Origin: Diprion similis
Lineage: Eukaryota > Arthropoda > Insecta > Hymenoptera > Diprionidae
Reading direction: 5' to 3'
NCBI RefSeq assembly: GCF_021155765.1
Contig: NC_060113.1
Location: 5,843,001 to 5,907,000, forward strand
Length of the DNA: 64,000 nucleotides
Shown here: positions 12,964 through 25,014 of the stretch, piece by piece
Numbering within the stretch: position 1 is the first letter of the stretch
Layout of the letters: every line of letters begins with the position of its first letter
Translations under genes and position numbers: made by a program
The notes under the pieces: generated by a model
The model's database searches: none
Told to the model about the DNA's origin: nothing
The model's input: the letters and a program-made list of their open reading frames with translations, nothing else

Positions 12964-14906
12964 AACTGAAGCCGCTTCTCCGACTTATGAGCAACAGAAA
13001 ACCAGGACAGGAGTACGAAGAGGAAAATAGCGGGATACCCGTTTCGGAATACTCTTTAACGGGAGTGGAGTGGGATTGCCGCTGGACACCGAAGATCCAG
13101 TGTCAGGTCATCGCGAAAGCATTAGACTCGACGCAAACTTCACGAGCCTCGGTGAAAGTTATGACGGACTTCAGACGGATCGAAATCACACGCAAGAAGT
13201 CACATTGTTATTTTCTAAACTGCAGCAGAGACTCTTTATACTTCTAACTTCTTTATACTTCGTAAATTTGAAAAACACAAGCTAAGATAATACCATCATA
13301 ATGAAGTTGGTACCGTCATCGCAGTAATTCATGATATGAGGAAAGACCGTTACTTCGAGATTTTTGAATTGTCTGAAATTCAGTAAACCGTAATAAAACA
13401 AAACACACTCGTATTTCGATATCTTAGTTCCTTAGAAATCATTGTAAAATTAAGAAAATAGTGATTTTCATTCCGGAATGCGTCGTTACGGCATCGTTGC
13501 TAACTTCAGCCCTGTAAGATATCGACGGCTTGAAAATTATTGAACTCTGGTGTTTTTGATCTGATTTTTTTCACCATAAATATCCCCATAGATTGCATGA
13601 AAAAAATCGACAATTAGTTATCTGAAAAGTGAATAAAAATAGATTTGTGTAAATATGATGCAACAAATATGTTCGTCGACAATTACATTTGCGCGTTATA
13701 ACTATACTTAACTTATATATGTATAACATAGAATTTTATGAATATTTTTCAAACACTTTGTGAAGATCTGGTCAATAAGCAAAATTTACAATGAATATAT
13801 CAATATCCATTCTATTGTCTCGCATAAAAATAATTTATTATCAAAATATGTGTATCTTGACATAGTAACCCTTGAAATACCTATGCATAAGAAATTAAAT
13901 AGACATTTATATAATATCTCTGTTTGTATTGCCACTAATCCATATGGTAAATTCTAATATAAAAGCTGCTGTAACAACTAACTAGTTTTACTTCAAGTAC
14001 AGGATTTTCAAGTGGAACAAGCAAGTTTCTGAAACGACAGTTTACATGTGTAGATCTGTTACGTGATAATAACGAAATATATATGTTTACCCTGATGGAA
14101 ATGATTCTATGGTTTTCTAGAAATTTTCAGAGAAAGCGGAACATTTTGTACAATTTTGAACAAAAAATTTTTTTCGTACAAAATTTAAATACGTCTACTT
14201 TCGAATAAAAACTTGTAGATTTTCATGAGTATTTTTTCAGAAAGAAATCTACAAGCCACAACAATTTTTAAAGAAAATTAACAATTACTTATGAAAAACT
14301 ATACATATTTAAGATTTTGTATGAAACAATACGAAATGGCCTTCTGTCAAAATTCTTACATTTGTAGTAGTAGAAAATTTCACCAGTGTAACTATGATTG
14401 TTCAGATTAGTATATTGGATCGTCCACAGTTATTCTTTTGCATATCAACCTGTTGGTCTAAACAGTCAGGGTCATTTGTTTTCACCACGAATTCATTCTC
14501 AGAAGCTTGTCAAGTCTAATTGAATTTCTAACAATAATCCTCTGTCGGTTGGTGAATACAGACCCAATTTGTCCAGATCCTACAGCAAACTTTGTGCAGT
14601 AAACATTTATTTAGTCACAGGCAACGTCACAATGCACAGGAAGGCATAAGCTTTGCTCCCGAAAATGTTTTTGTCACAATATTCGCAAAAAAATGCATTG
14701 TCAAATAGTGAAAGAATCGGATCCAAAGAAAGTGACACCGAAATTCTGTCACGTTATCAAAAATATTCAGTATACAGTACTGTATTTAGACATAACGTTA
14801 GAAAAATATTACTTTCGGTTCGATAATCTATATATATATATATATACGATGAAAGTTTCAACATGCAATAAAAAATTAAATTTGTATATTTTCAAAAATT
14901 TGTCTT
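12964..14906. other. Intergenic region between the MCORP-like and zinc-finger genes
   Basis: It holds the upstream region of the MCORP-like gene (minus) and, from about 14.9 kb downwards, the 3' flank of the zinc-finger gene (minus). A diverged MITE family A copy lies at about 13300-13508. Otherwise it is AT-rich DNA with short TA runs (about 14830-14845) and no recognised gene. Confidence 0.5.
13300..13508. mobile_element. MITE family A, diverged copy
   Basis: Starts near ATGAAGTTGGTACCGTCATC and ends with CGTTACGGCATCGTTGCTA then ACTTCAG, matching the family's inverted ends with several substitutions. The inner part carries the family's TGAAATTCAGTAAACCGTAA-type word in reverse sense. Non-coding. 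Confidence 0.55.
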
Positions 14907-16013
14907 TTACGATACTTTAATGTCGCATGAATTTCTACAGAGATTACAATTGTGCAATCTACTTTGCGGATGGATAGCCATATGGACATACAAGCTGTCT
15001 TTGCGCGAGAATGACTTATGACAAACATTGCATTCGTGTAACTTTTTACCCATATGACTCGCAATGTGAGACTTCAAACGATCTTTCCTCAAAAATGATT
15101 TGTGGCAAATATTGCACTTGTGTAGTTTCCTTCCATTGTGAACAGCGATATGAGTAGTGAGGCGAGATTTTAGCATAAAATATTTGTGGCATATATCGCA
15201 GCCATACATAGGTTTCTCCGTATGACTTGCAATGTGAAGGTTTAACGCGTCCTTTCTGGAGTAAGATTTCTGGCAAATATTACACTCATGTGGCTTTTTA
15301 CCGGTGTGAAAAGCTATGTGAGATACAAGTCTGTCCTTTCTAGAAAAATTTTTCTTACAAATACTACACTCGTGAATTTTCCTCTTCGGATGCATGCTCA
15401 TGTGAGAGGTCATAAAGTTTTCAGGTACGAATGATTTCTGCGAGAAAAACTTGCAGTCGTGCCCCTGGTTCCTGCTGTGAATGATTGCGTGGGCTAATAA
15501 ACGCTGCTTTCGAGAGAATGACTTCTGACAGATCTCGCATATGTGGCGAGGCTTCCCGTGATGGTTCGCTATATGTATATTCAACGTATCCTTCCTGGTA
15601 AACGACTTCTGACACACGTCGCACCTGTATCCTTGTTTCACAGCATGACCGTCGACGTGACGTTCCAGCGCACTTTTCCGAGTGAATCTCTTCTCACAAA
15701 TTTTACATTTATACATATTGTCATCCCCAATGGTAGCGGAACATTTATCTATACTGTTTTCTGTTTTAGACAACTCCTCTTCTGTGAGAATTACCGACCC
15801 TTGCCCAAAGTTACACGATTTGCATGAAATGTTGGAACAGATACAATGTTTTCCGTGATGATACTCGGGGCTTATCGTGCAGCTTACTGCTTCGTTAACT
15901 GTCATCGACTCTTGACAGTACTGAAGATGTGATTTTTCCTGTGACGTTTCTATCGGATCGCATAAGACCGCTTCGGTCGCTCTAATGCGACGATCAGTAT
16001 GCGAATTGTCCAT
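14907..16013 (-). CDS. C2H2 zinc-finger protein
   Basis: An open frame of about 368 residues from the first ATG in this exon (16013); the exon itself starts after an acceptor at 16058. Residues 1-100 have no recognised domain but contain an odd Cys/His cluster (HCICSNISCKSCNFG). From about residue 100 to the end lie roughly ten tandem C2H2 units with short TGxKPH-like linkers: YKCKICEKRF, YRCDVCQKSF, HICEICQKSF, a degenerate one (HDCKFFSQKSF, second Cys missing), HECSICKKNF, HECNICQKSY, YGCDICHKYF, HKCNICHKSF, HECNVCHKSF, and a truncated last unit ending HNCNLCRNS. The recurring SRKDxL helix start points to internal duplication. It is presumably a nuclear DNA-binding regulator; target unknown. 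The frame continues upstream to 16058 without a stop (VDSGPKNDAIRLET), so the true start may be in an earlier exon. Confidence 0.87.
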   Translation of the reverse strand: MDNSHTDRRIRATEAVLCDPIETSQEKSHLQYCQESMTVNEAVSCTISPEYHHGKHCICSNISCKSCNFGQGSVILTEEELSKTENSIDKCSATIGDDNMYKCKICEKRFTRKSALERHVDGHAVKQGYRCDVCQKSFTRKDTLNIHIANHHGKPRHICEICQKSFSRKQRLLAHAIIHSRNQGHDCKFFSQKSFVPENFMTSHMSMHPKRKIHECSICKKNFSRKDRLVSHIAFHTGKKPHECNICQKSYSRKDALNLHIASHTEKPMYGCDICHKYFMLKSRLTTHIAVHNGRKLHKCNICHKSFLRKDRLKSHIASHMGKKLHECNVCHKSFSRKDSLYVHMAIHPQSRLHNCNLCRNSCDIKVS

Positions 16014-16174
16014 CAAAGTCTCCAGTCTAATAGCATCATTTTTTGGCCCTGAATCAACCTGTAGAATTAAAACAATTCGTGAGAGTTTGAATGGGTTAAG
16101 AAATATAACGAATTTGAATTCCTTGTGACAAATAGACAGAAAGTAAAAGTGAAGAGTGTTAGTTGAAGAATTAC

Positions 16175-16356
16175 CTTAAATATTGAGCTATACTTGCCAT
16201 CGTATTGGGAACAATCGATAATTGTTTGTCATCGTTATTCGATGACGTGCTATTAGAACTAAAAACATCCTCGACTTTGACGAAGTTTTGTAACCATGAA
16301 TTGTAATCAAAGTTTTCACCGCGGTTAAGCATCGAATTTGAGTAAACATTAGTCAT
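16175..16356 (-). CDS. Probable 5' exon of the zinc-finger gene (frame unresolved)
   Basis: An ATG at 16356 opens a frame (MTNVYSNSMLNRGENFDYNS..., with NFVKVEDVF) typical of the N-terminus of insect zinc-finger proteins. A good donor (TTTAAG then GTAATT) ends it at 16175, and the next exon begins at 16058 after CTACAG. However, the phases do not match: this exon ends in phase 2 while the zinc-finger frame needs phase 0. In the last 50 bases, the frame that does match reads IIDCSQYDGKYSSIFK and joins smoothly to VDSGPK. Either a base is missing near 16220-16230, or this is a leader exon with an upstream ORF. Confidence 0.45.
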
Positions 16357-17690
16357 GGCACAGGTGTATTCGTAATATTTGAAACAGCAAATATTTTCAA
16401 CAACCTTGATATTCTTCGTTGTTTATTGACAACTCGAATAAAAATAACAATAACCAAATAATATTTTATTGTAATTAACTATCATCAACAATCATTGTCG
16501 CACACAAACACGTCAGATTACATAAAAGTCAACAGCGACTGGCGATACGCTTTGTAACGATAAGGAAGCTTTACAATTTACATTTTCCATTATCGCTGCC
16601 TAACACCGATCGCCGCCGTCAATCATTTTAAGTCTATTTTTATTCATTAATTTGTTTCTTTCATAATTTTTTTCAGGAAGTAAGAAGAAATTCATAAGCC
16701 ATGAACAAAGATTGTCTTGTATTAAACAAGAAACTTTATCCTGATTTTGCTTTGCGCCTGGTGAATGAACTCTGAACTTGAAAATAACATGCTACCATAT
16801 TGCATTTCGCTAAAAGTTTACGAACAGGTTTACAATTTTTGTGTGGTTCTTTATTATTCTATTTTTTTGAATTCTTTTTTAAATAATTGATGATAAAAAT
16901 GTGGTTGTAATAGGCATCTGCTGAATATGAACTATTTTGGTTTAGCGAGATCGGTAAGATAGGGAAGTTCTTATCGACAGTGCAGAAAATGTCGGAAGGA
17001 GAGTTGGTGGCAGCACCGTTTGCTTGTTACGTCGGATATCAATGACGTGCAAATGGTAAATGGCTTCTACTTTCCCGAGATACCTTTATGAGAAAGCCAA
17101 ATAAAATCCAAAAAAAATAGATGATATATGATGCATCGGCTATCAAACTATAAAAAATATGATTGCTTGATCGATTTCCTGTCGTTGTAGACATTAATTT
17201 CGCTGAAAATTTCACGATTATATTCGATAAATATGAGATAAAGAAAAGTCTACTTCACGAAGCCAGAAACGTAACCATCGTATTCATCGCTACGTTGGAT
17301 TACCCCGATGCGAAGGATTGTGTTGCTCGGAACCACATCTCTCGACAAACTTTGCATGTGAGTACCAAATATTATAACGATATTATCCAAACCTCCTAAA
17401 TACCAAAATTTCCTTCCACTCGATTCAAAAACAGGGCAACTCCCCTTGCAAGACAGTCGTCAGCAATGGCGGCTTCGATAGTCTAGTCGAAAAATTGAAG
17501 CTGCTTATTAGTCTGACCAGTTAGCTTTGACCAAATGTTATTACAAATACATTTCCTGACGCGTCTACACCACCCTCATTGCTCATCATCGCGTATTCGT
17601 TTCTTCGACACTTGAATCAGAATCAACGTTCTCTGTGCTCCTATTTAGCCAACAATTGTGTGCATGTGTGTTTCTCCCTGTCTACGAGTA
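16357..17690. other. Divergent promoter region between the zinc-finger gene and Cdk12
   Basis: The zinc-finger gene runs left from here and Cdk12 runs right, so promoters of both probably lie in this AT-rich stretch. Open frames present (such as one at 17163-17399) have no recognisable protein features. I see no repeat family member. Confidence 0.4.
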
Positions 17691-17699
17691 TACGACTAC

Positions 17700-17829
17700 C
17701 ACTACGCCTAACAGTACCAACAACCGGGGCCGAACGAGTTCGTTGAAAATGTGATACTTTTTTTCTTCACATTGTTGCGCTATTTTACCCAAAACCAGAC
17801 GCACTGTTATTACTCGGAGATAGATGCAG
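17700..17829 (+). other. Cdk12: Candidate non-coding first exon of Cdk12
   Basis: A somewhat GC-richer stretch ends at GATGCAG followed by GTAAAT, a good donor. The first coding Cdk12 exon has an acceptor (TTTTGTTTTAG) just before its ATG, so a leader exon must exist upstream. The left boundary is a guess, and other leader exons are possible. Confidence 0.35.
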
Positions 17830-18330
17830 GTAAATTAATTAAACGTCAGTATAAATATTCTTTATAATATCTCTGTTCGCTGCGGTTTGCAAAAACCTCT
17901 TACTGTGCTTCGTGATATGTATTACAGTTGAGAATCTAGTGATATGGTAAAGTAACAACTGCGTGAAAATTAAAGTGAATCAGGTTTTTAATACTATGAC
18001 AATGTCACTTTTGTCACAACGAATACCTGACTACCCTGATTTCCAATGCAAAACCAAAATCTATCGTGTTAAACTTGAAATGATTCTGATATCAACTATT
18101 TATCGTGTGTGGACGGCTCTTTGCTTGGAATCTAGTCAGAGCTGTATCAAATTTTGTTACGCTGCGAAAGGAAAAATTGAAAAACCCTTACACCCAACAT
18201 TAACTACAGTTTTTTTTTTTTTTTTATGTAATTATCTATGTATTCAACTTAATCTTGTATTCTGATTCAAGTCTGAGTTTTAACAATAACATTCCCTCAA
18301 ATATCATGGATTTACAAAACGATGCGCAAT

Positions 18331-18496
18331 GTTGAAGTCAGTAACATCAATATAACGAAACGAAAGAAATCAGCGAAATTTGCAAAGTATAAGTGATCAT
18401 GCTATATTACCGTTTACTGAACTTCAGACAATCCTTAAGTTGCAAAATAATGAGTTTTGCTAAAAGTGCATTGTTATAAATATAACAAACTTCAAC
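18331..18496. mobile_element. MITE family A copy, shortened
   Basis: Begins GTTGAAGTCAGTAACATCAA and ATAACGAAACG; ends TATAACAAACTTCAAC, inverted complements with mismatches. The core has the family's TTACCGTTTACTGAACTTCA word. About 166 bp, upstream of the Cdk12 coding start and probably in its first intron. Confidence 0.65.
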
Positions 18497-19135
18497 CTCA
18501 TAATTATGTAACTTTAGTACCTTCCAATTATTTTAGTTTTATGTGAAATGAGTCCATTTGAAAACTTCTGTGCCCAACTTTTATACTGGAGCCTATAGCT
18601 TATCTTTTAGTAACTTTAAAGTTCTCAAGTATCTTCAAATATTTTCTGCACTACCACCGTCAACAACTCGATTACTTTGTAGCTTTTAAGCACTGTGCTT
18701 ATAAAAACTACACAATATTCTCGTTTTTGACAGGAGAACACACAGAAAATAGGATTTTTTACATGTACGCAATTAGGGAAACTTACCACGAAAATAATTA
18801 TTTTATTGTAACTATATTTGAAAAGTTTTAATTTTACCACTAATCTGTAACGATTCAACTCGCAATCATATGTTCTTGGAGAAACCTGTTCTTTAGTTTA
18901 AACAAATTTATAACCCAATATATTTGTTTTCCTTTACCAAATGTACTTTATTCATTTGTTCTTTTTTACAATCTGTGGCTAGTCAGACAGACATAATTCT
19001 TTTGAACAAATTATTAGGGAGGAATGATCCATTAAGTTATGAAGCTTCCTATCTGCATCCATTATTATGCTTTCTTGTCTGTCCAATGTTACTTTAAAAA
19101 TAAACACTTTTACTCTTTTTGTTTTAGTAGGTGAC

Positions 19136-22100
19136 ATGCCCAGCAGCCGTGACGTTGAGCGTGCTGAACGTAATGGACGATTTAGATCATCGAGAAGGAG
19201 GGACAGTATTGGAAGTGATATAAATCGTCACAATTTTGAAAATATAGACAAAAGACACAGGCGGCATGGAAAGAGTAAAAGTTCAGGAAAAAAGAAGAAG
19301 AAAAGATCTCGCGATAAATCAATAGATAGCGTTCCGACTGTAGCGTCATCTGTGATAAAGCCGCTGGTTGAGTATTCCGATGTGAGCAGCGAAGATCTTT
19401 CGGAACCTGAGGCTGGAGAAATACAGTCCGAAGATAGCAGAGGTAACAGTTTCACTGATGGGGATCTGCAGGAACCTCATCATCAAAGACGATACTACGG
19501 TGGCAGTCCGAGACAAAATCTCGGCGCTTCTCCCATCAGCATATCCCCTTCACCTCCAGCCGGAGGTGCGCATGCAAACAGATATTTGTCACCTAACGAC
19601 GAGCTCCAGCAAGTTAGATCATCGATGCCCGAGGAATATGAAGAAGAGACACGTCACTACCCTAGAAAGAAGGAGAAGAAACACAAGAGAGAAAAAAAGA
19701 AGAAGAGAAGCGTCAGCCCATCCTCCAGCTCTAGTAAAAAGAAGAAGAAGAGGTCCAAGCGACAGTCGCACAGCCCTAGTCCCCAAATGCCTCAAGAAAT
19801 AACCATCACTCCTGACCATGATAAACAGATGCATCGGTGGCAAGATTGTCCGCCATTACCTCTGAAGGATAGTACATCTCCTATATCGCCAGCAACACCT
19901 CAAGGGCAGAGATCTCTCAGTGACATGGAACTGGAATCTCCACCTGGAGAGGCCAGGGATCTAACTTCACCCTCTTCCGTGGCGCTTATAAGGCATACGG
20001 AGTCCCCTCACACGCCACTACTACCTCCGAGAAACATAACGCCGGAAGGAAATAGGAGCAGTCATCCGTCACAGAAGCATAGCCCAGACAGACGAAAACA
20101 TAGTCCAAGTATGCATGCTCGACGTGGTAGTATTAGCCCCAATTCCGGACACGGAGGCGGACGTAGACAGGGCCATCCTCACAGCCCTAGCCCAGCGTCA
20201 AGGAGAAGAGACCACAGTCCGCCTAGGAGAAGAGACTTCAGCCCCAGTCCCGTCAGCCACAGAATGAGGCATAGTCCTAGTCCCGTTCAAATTAGGCGAA
20301 GGGAATTCAGCCCCAGTCCTATGTCTCACAGACGGAGGGGAGAGCAGCTACCTAGTCCTACACCGAGTAAACGGAGAAGAAGAGAGGAATCGGACAGAAG
20401 GCATAGACATCACGACCAAGACAGGCGAGATAAGAGAAAGTCGCGTGGAACTAGGAGTCCTGTGGGTAGCAGCAGGTTTGTTTTCATATTTTGGTTGAAT
20501 TTGCAATAGAATGTTCACAGAGTGTTCAGTAACTGAATTCTAAATTCTCGGTATCCAGCTGCTTGATACTCTGAAATTGCAATGATATTGTGACTTTGTT
20601 AATCGTTGGTTTCCACTTAATTTTGCAGATTGCAGAATCCAGTTTCTCGTTCGCGATCGCGCAGTCCTGGGAGATGGAGGAAAATGCCGTCGCGATCCAG
20701 ATCCAGATCCAGGAGAAGAAGTCGTTCCCCAAAAAAATCACGCTCTCCGAGTAAGATGCATAAATCAGATAGGAAACACAAATCCAAGAGCCCACGACCA
20801 TCGAGGATACCATCCCCATCTCCGCACAGATCCAGAGCTCGTAGTCCGATAAGTATAGCTGCCAGAAATCTCAGAGGTCGAGCAAAGATTAGCGAAACAA
20901 GTCTCTTTGCTGAACTTGTTAAGCACAGAAATATGAAGGAACTTGCCTTGAAGAAACTTCAGGCAGCTAAGGAGAAGGCGATCAGTCAAGACGAAGTGCA
21001 AATCATAGAAGGATCGGACGACAAAGAAGCAAGCAACACTTCGTCGGAGCATAAAATGTCCAACGAAATTAAGGAATTATCTTCTGATAGCAGGGCACAC
21101 GCTAATCTTGCCTCAGTCACCGAAGATGGTGCTGATATCGACATCGTAGACATACCTGTTCCTAATATTGTCATGTCATCCCTTGGAATGACTGAAGATA
21201 GCAATTCAATGGCAAGCAAAACGCCACCTATACCTGCGTCACTGGCTACAACTCCGTCGACACCGATAACAAATCTAACTCCAATACCACAGTCAACTGT
21301 ATATAATTCTCCCGTACCAAACACTACAAACAATTTTCCAATGGCTGCTGCCGGCAATGGTGGCACAATTTTTCCCTCGTCAGCACCTAACTTGGCAAAC
21401 AGTTCACAATCTGATCCTAACGGAGTTGCAGGTCCGTCGCAAGTACCTGTTTTGTTACCTGGTTCCGTTCCGGCACAAGTTCTACTTCCCAATCTTTCTA
21501 TCCCTCCTCCTCCAATTCCAGTTCCCGCTCCTAACACTGCCATTTCTAAATTCAACACACCCAATAATTTAGTTCCTCTAAAATCTATCGATCCACCGAA
21601 ACCTCCCATAGTTGCATTTAAAACTACAAAATTGTCAAAGCTACCGCTGCCACCGGGGATCAATCAGAATGATTTAGAGAGCATAGACTCTCCGCCAAGC
21701 CGTTCACCCAGTCCACCTACCAAGGGACAGAATAAATTCTTATCAAACACACCAAAACCTCCCACAAAAAAGAGCATCAAAGACCTACCAATGCCACCTG
21801 GTAAGCATATTTTGAGATGTAGATTTTTTGTTCGATTTTATTAATTATTCAAGCAACAAAGTTCAATGCTTATAATGTGCGACATGTATATTTGACTTAG
21901 TTCCCATATTCGTAATAGGAATTGACTCTGTGTACTTAGTACATAATGTAGATGTACTTCGTAGTTGTTCCTGGATCGGAAGATTTAAGTGGAGAGGAAG
22001 ATCCGAATGCGACGCCACCGCGAGGAAAGCTCGATCGGATAACCCCCAAGCCAAAACTGAAGAGGCCGAAAATATTGAAGAGAAGAGGCTCTCGCAATTG

Positions 22101-24981
22101 TCATATGCCAATGTCAGCTTCTGGTGGCAAAGATTGGGGTGAACGATGCGTTGATGTGTTCGAAGTTATAGCACAGATTGGCGAAGGTACTTATGGTCAA
22201 GTCTACAAAGCTCAAGACAAAAGAGCTGCTGTGCTTGTTGCCCTAAAGAAAGTACGTTTGGAAAATGAGAAGGAAGGATTTCCAATAACGGCTGTTCGGG
22301 AAATTAAAATCCTGCGACAGTTGAATCATAAAAATATTGTCAACTTGAGGGAAATCGTTACTGACAAGCAAGATGCTCTAGATTTTCGAAAGGTAGGTAA
22401 CAAAAATTATAAATATAAAGTATACTTATCATTAAATTATTTCTCCGTCCAATTCAATTCAACAGTCATTGCTCGCTGGATAGTATATCCGTTTAATTCT
22501 GAATTGAATACCTTTACAGGACAAGGGTTCATTTTATCTCGTTTTCGAGTACATGGACCACGACTTGATGGGACTACTGGAATCTGGAATGGTAGACTTT
22601 AACGAAATGAACAATGCCAGTATCATGAAGCAGTTGCTGGATGGTTTGAACTACTGTCACAGCAAAAATTTCTTACATCGAGACATCAAGTGTTCCAATA
22701 TATTGATGAATAACAAGTATGTGAAAACTAAAGTGAAAATACATCCGTTTGCCGTTCCACTTCAACACACACTTTTGTTTACCTGTATTTTCAGGGGCGA
22801 AGTCAAACTGGCTGACTTTGGTCTTGCCAGACTGTACAATGCGGAAGACAGACAGAGACCTTACACCAATAAGGTCATTACGTTATGGTATCGACCGCCT
22901 GAATTACTACTTGGAGAAGAACGCTACGGACCAGCCATTGATGTATGGAGCTGTGGTTGCATACTTGGTGAACTGTTTTCCAAGAAGCCTCTTTTCCAGG
23001 TATTACACTATATATAGAGTGCCTTGCTTCAGATGTTTTAATTTGCATGGATAACATGTGACGAACGGCTAATGGACCGACTTCTCAATTTCTGTGAAAA
23101 CATTGTCTCATGTCAGTGAACTTTTTTTCAAACAATTGAAGTATTTTTTAATAATGTAAGTATGTAGAACTTTTGGTTATATCGGGACAATCCTTGCGTG
23201 TCTCGGAACTATGGAGCAATGTCATATCGGCTGTTTGAATATACTATCAATCAAACAAGCAATTGTTCGAAAACAGGCGAATGTGGAAATGATGCAGCTA
23301 GAAATGATCTCGCGAGTTTGCGGTACACCGACACCAGCCGTTTGGCCATCTGTGATAAAATTGCCTTTGTGGCATATGCTAAAGCCCAAAAAGTCGCATA
23401 GACGACGCCTAAGAGAGGACTTCTCCTTCATGCCTGCATCGGCTCTGGATCTTCTAGATAAAATGCTGGAACTAGATCCGGACAAACGGATCACAGCTGC
23501 TGACGCTCTGAAAAGTGCTTGGCTGAAAAATATCCAACCAGAACAGTATGTTTTCCATTTACGTATACAATGTTTTATTTATTTATTTATTTATTTGTTA
23601 TTTCGATAGTTTTTTTTCATCGAAACAAATTCACGACCAATTAAATGTAAGTAATTGAAACTCGGAAGAGGTTTCAAAAATCCAAAGTGTTACGGATATT
23701 AGAAAATCTGTTTTATATCAAACTTGTGGCGCATATATTATATTTGCACTGTTGATAATACTCTTGTTTTGCCCTATCAATGTTCATCCGTCATAGCTAC
23801 ATCAATTTTTACAATGTATCAGGATGCCAGCACCTCAACTCCCAACATGGCAAGACTGTCACGAGCTTTGGAGTAAGAAACGCAGACGTCAGTTACGAGA
23901 ACAGCAGGAAGTTTCCGGAGGCAAGATCCCGCTCCTCCCTCTCCCTAACAAAGGTGGCCCCCACAAGGCTGTTGAGGACTTGTCGGATGTCGGGGGGTGA
24001 GTAGTAGTAGCCAGACGCGCGCGACCCACAATATGTCCTGAGGATTTCAAAACCTGATAGTCTACTTGTGTAGGTAGTCAAGTGTCATACCAGGGTAGTG
24101 TGCTTGGCATTTATTATTATCTCCGTTTTTTCCTATTTCCACAATTTTTTTTAATAGATTATTCATTAGGGAACAAATTTCAAATTGACGAGTGAGGTGG
24201 AAATATCAATAAATAAATAAACAAAGATATAACAAGAAGACCAAAACTTCCGACTAATAATTCGTCGGACGCATTGCTATTTGCATGCGATTGGCCGATC
24301 TATTTTTAGAAAGATGAAAACGAATAAATTGTAAAGTTTTTATAAAAGAGAAAAAGGTTTTTTTTTTTTTACTAATATTCTTGTTCACCTCTTTATTAAT
24401 AACGAAAGGACTGTAATTGTATGATAGTGCCTTCTTGATTACGATCACGCTGAAGTGAAATGAAACAATACCGTATTCTCACCCACGTAAAAATTTGCAT
24501 AATCATTAACAGCATTTTCGTTGTTAATTTGAAACTGTAACAGTTGAGCAGTATAACAAAATGTAACTGCGCGTCCTGCAAATTGAACTGTGATGTACGA
24601 TTTTTAATCGTCAGATTTAAAGAAAATAGTTCGATCACTTCTTTTTGCGGGCATGCGTGTAGAACAGAAATATTTGGGCAAAATTTGCATCCCTTATTAT
24701 TGGCGTTGAAAAAATTTGTTGAACTGCATTAACAATGTGAAATTTAGTAATGATAATAAATTATCAGATGAATTATGAAATGCTTCTAAAAGGTAGTTTA
24801 TGAATATCACCGACTTGATAGAGACATGAAAAATAACAACAAATTATGAACCTACAAGCTTGTGACACGGTCAGACGGAGATATGCATAAAATTTAGTTG
24901 TAAATATACGATGAATTGCTGTATAGTAAATTGATTTATTCTGACACATACTGATGAATTTCGCATAAAAAGATTTGAATA

Positions 24982-25014
<33 letters not shown>

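Noticed and set aside
19228-19843. Antisense and alternate frames over the Cdk12 RS domain and linker
   Set aside because: Shadows of the repetitive, biased codons of the real plus-strand exons.
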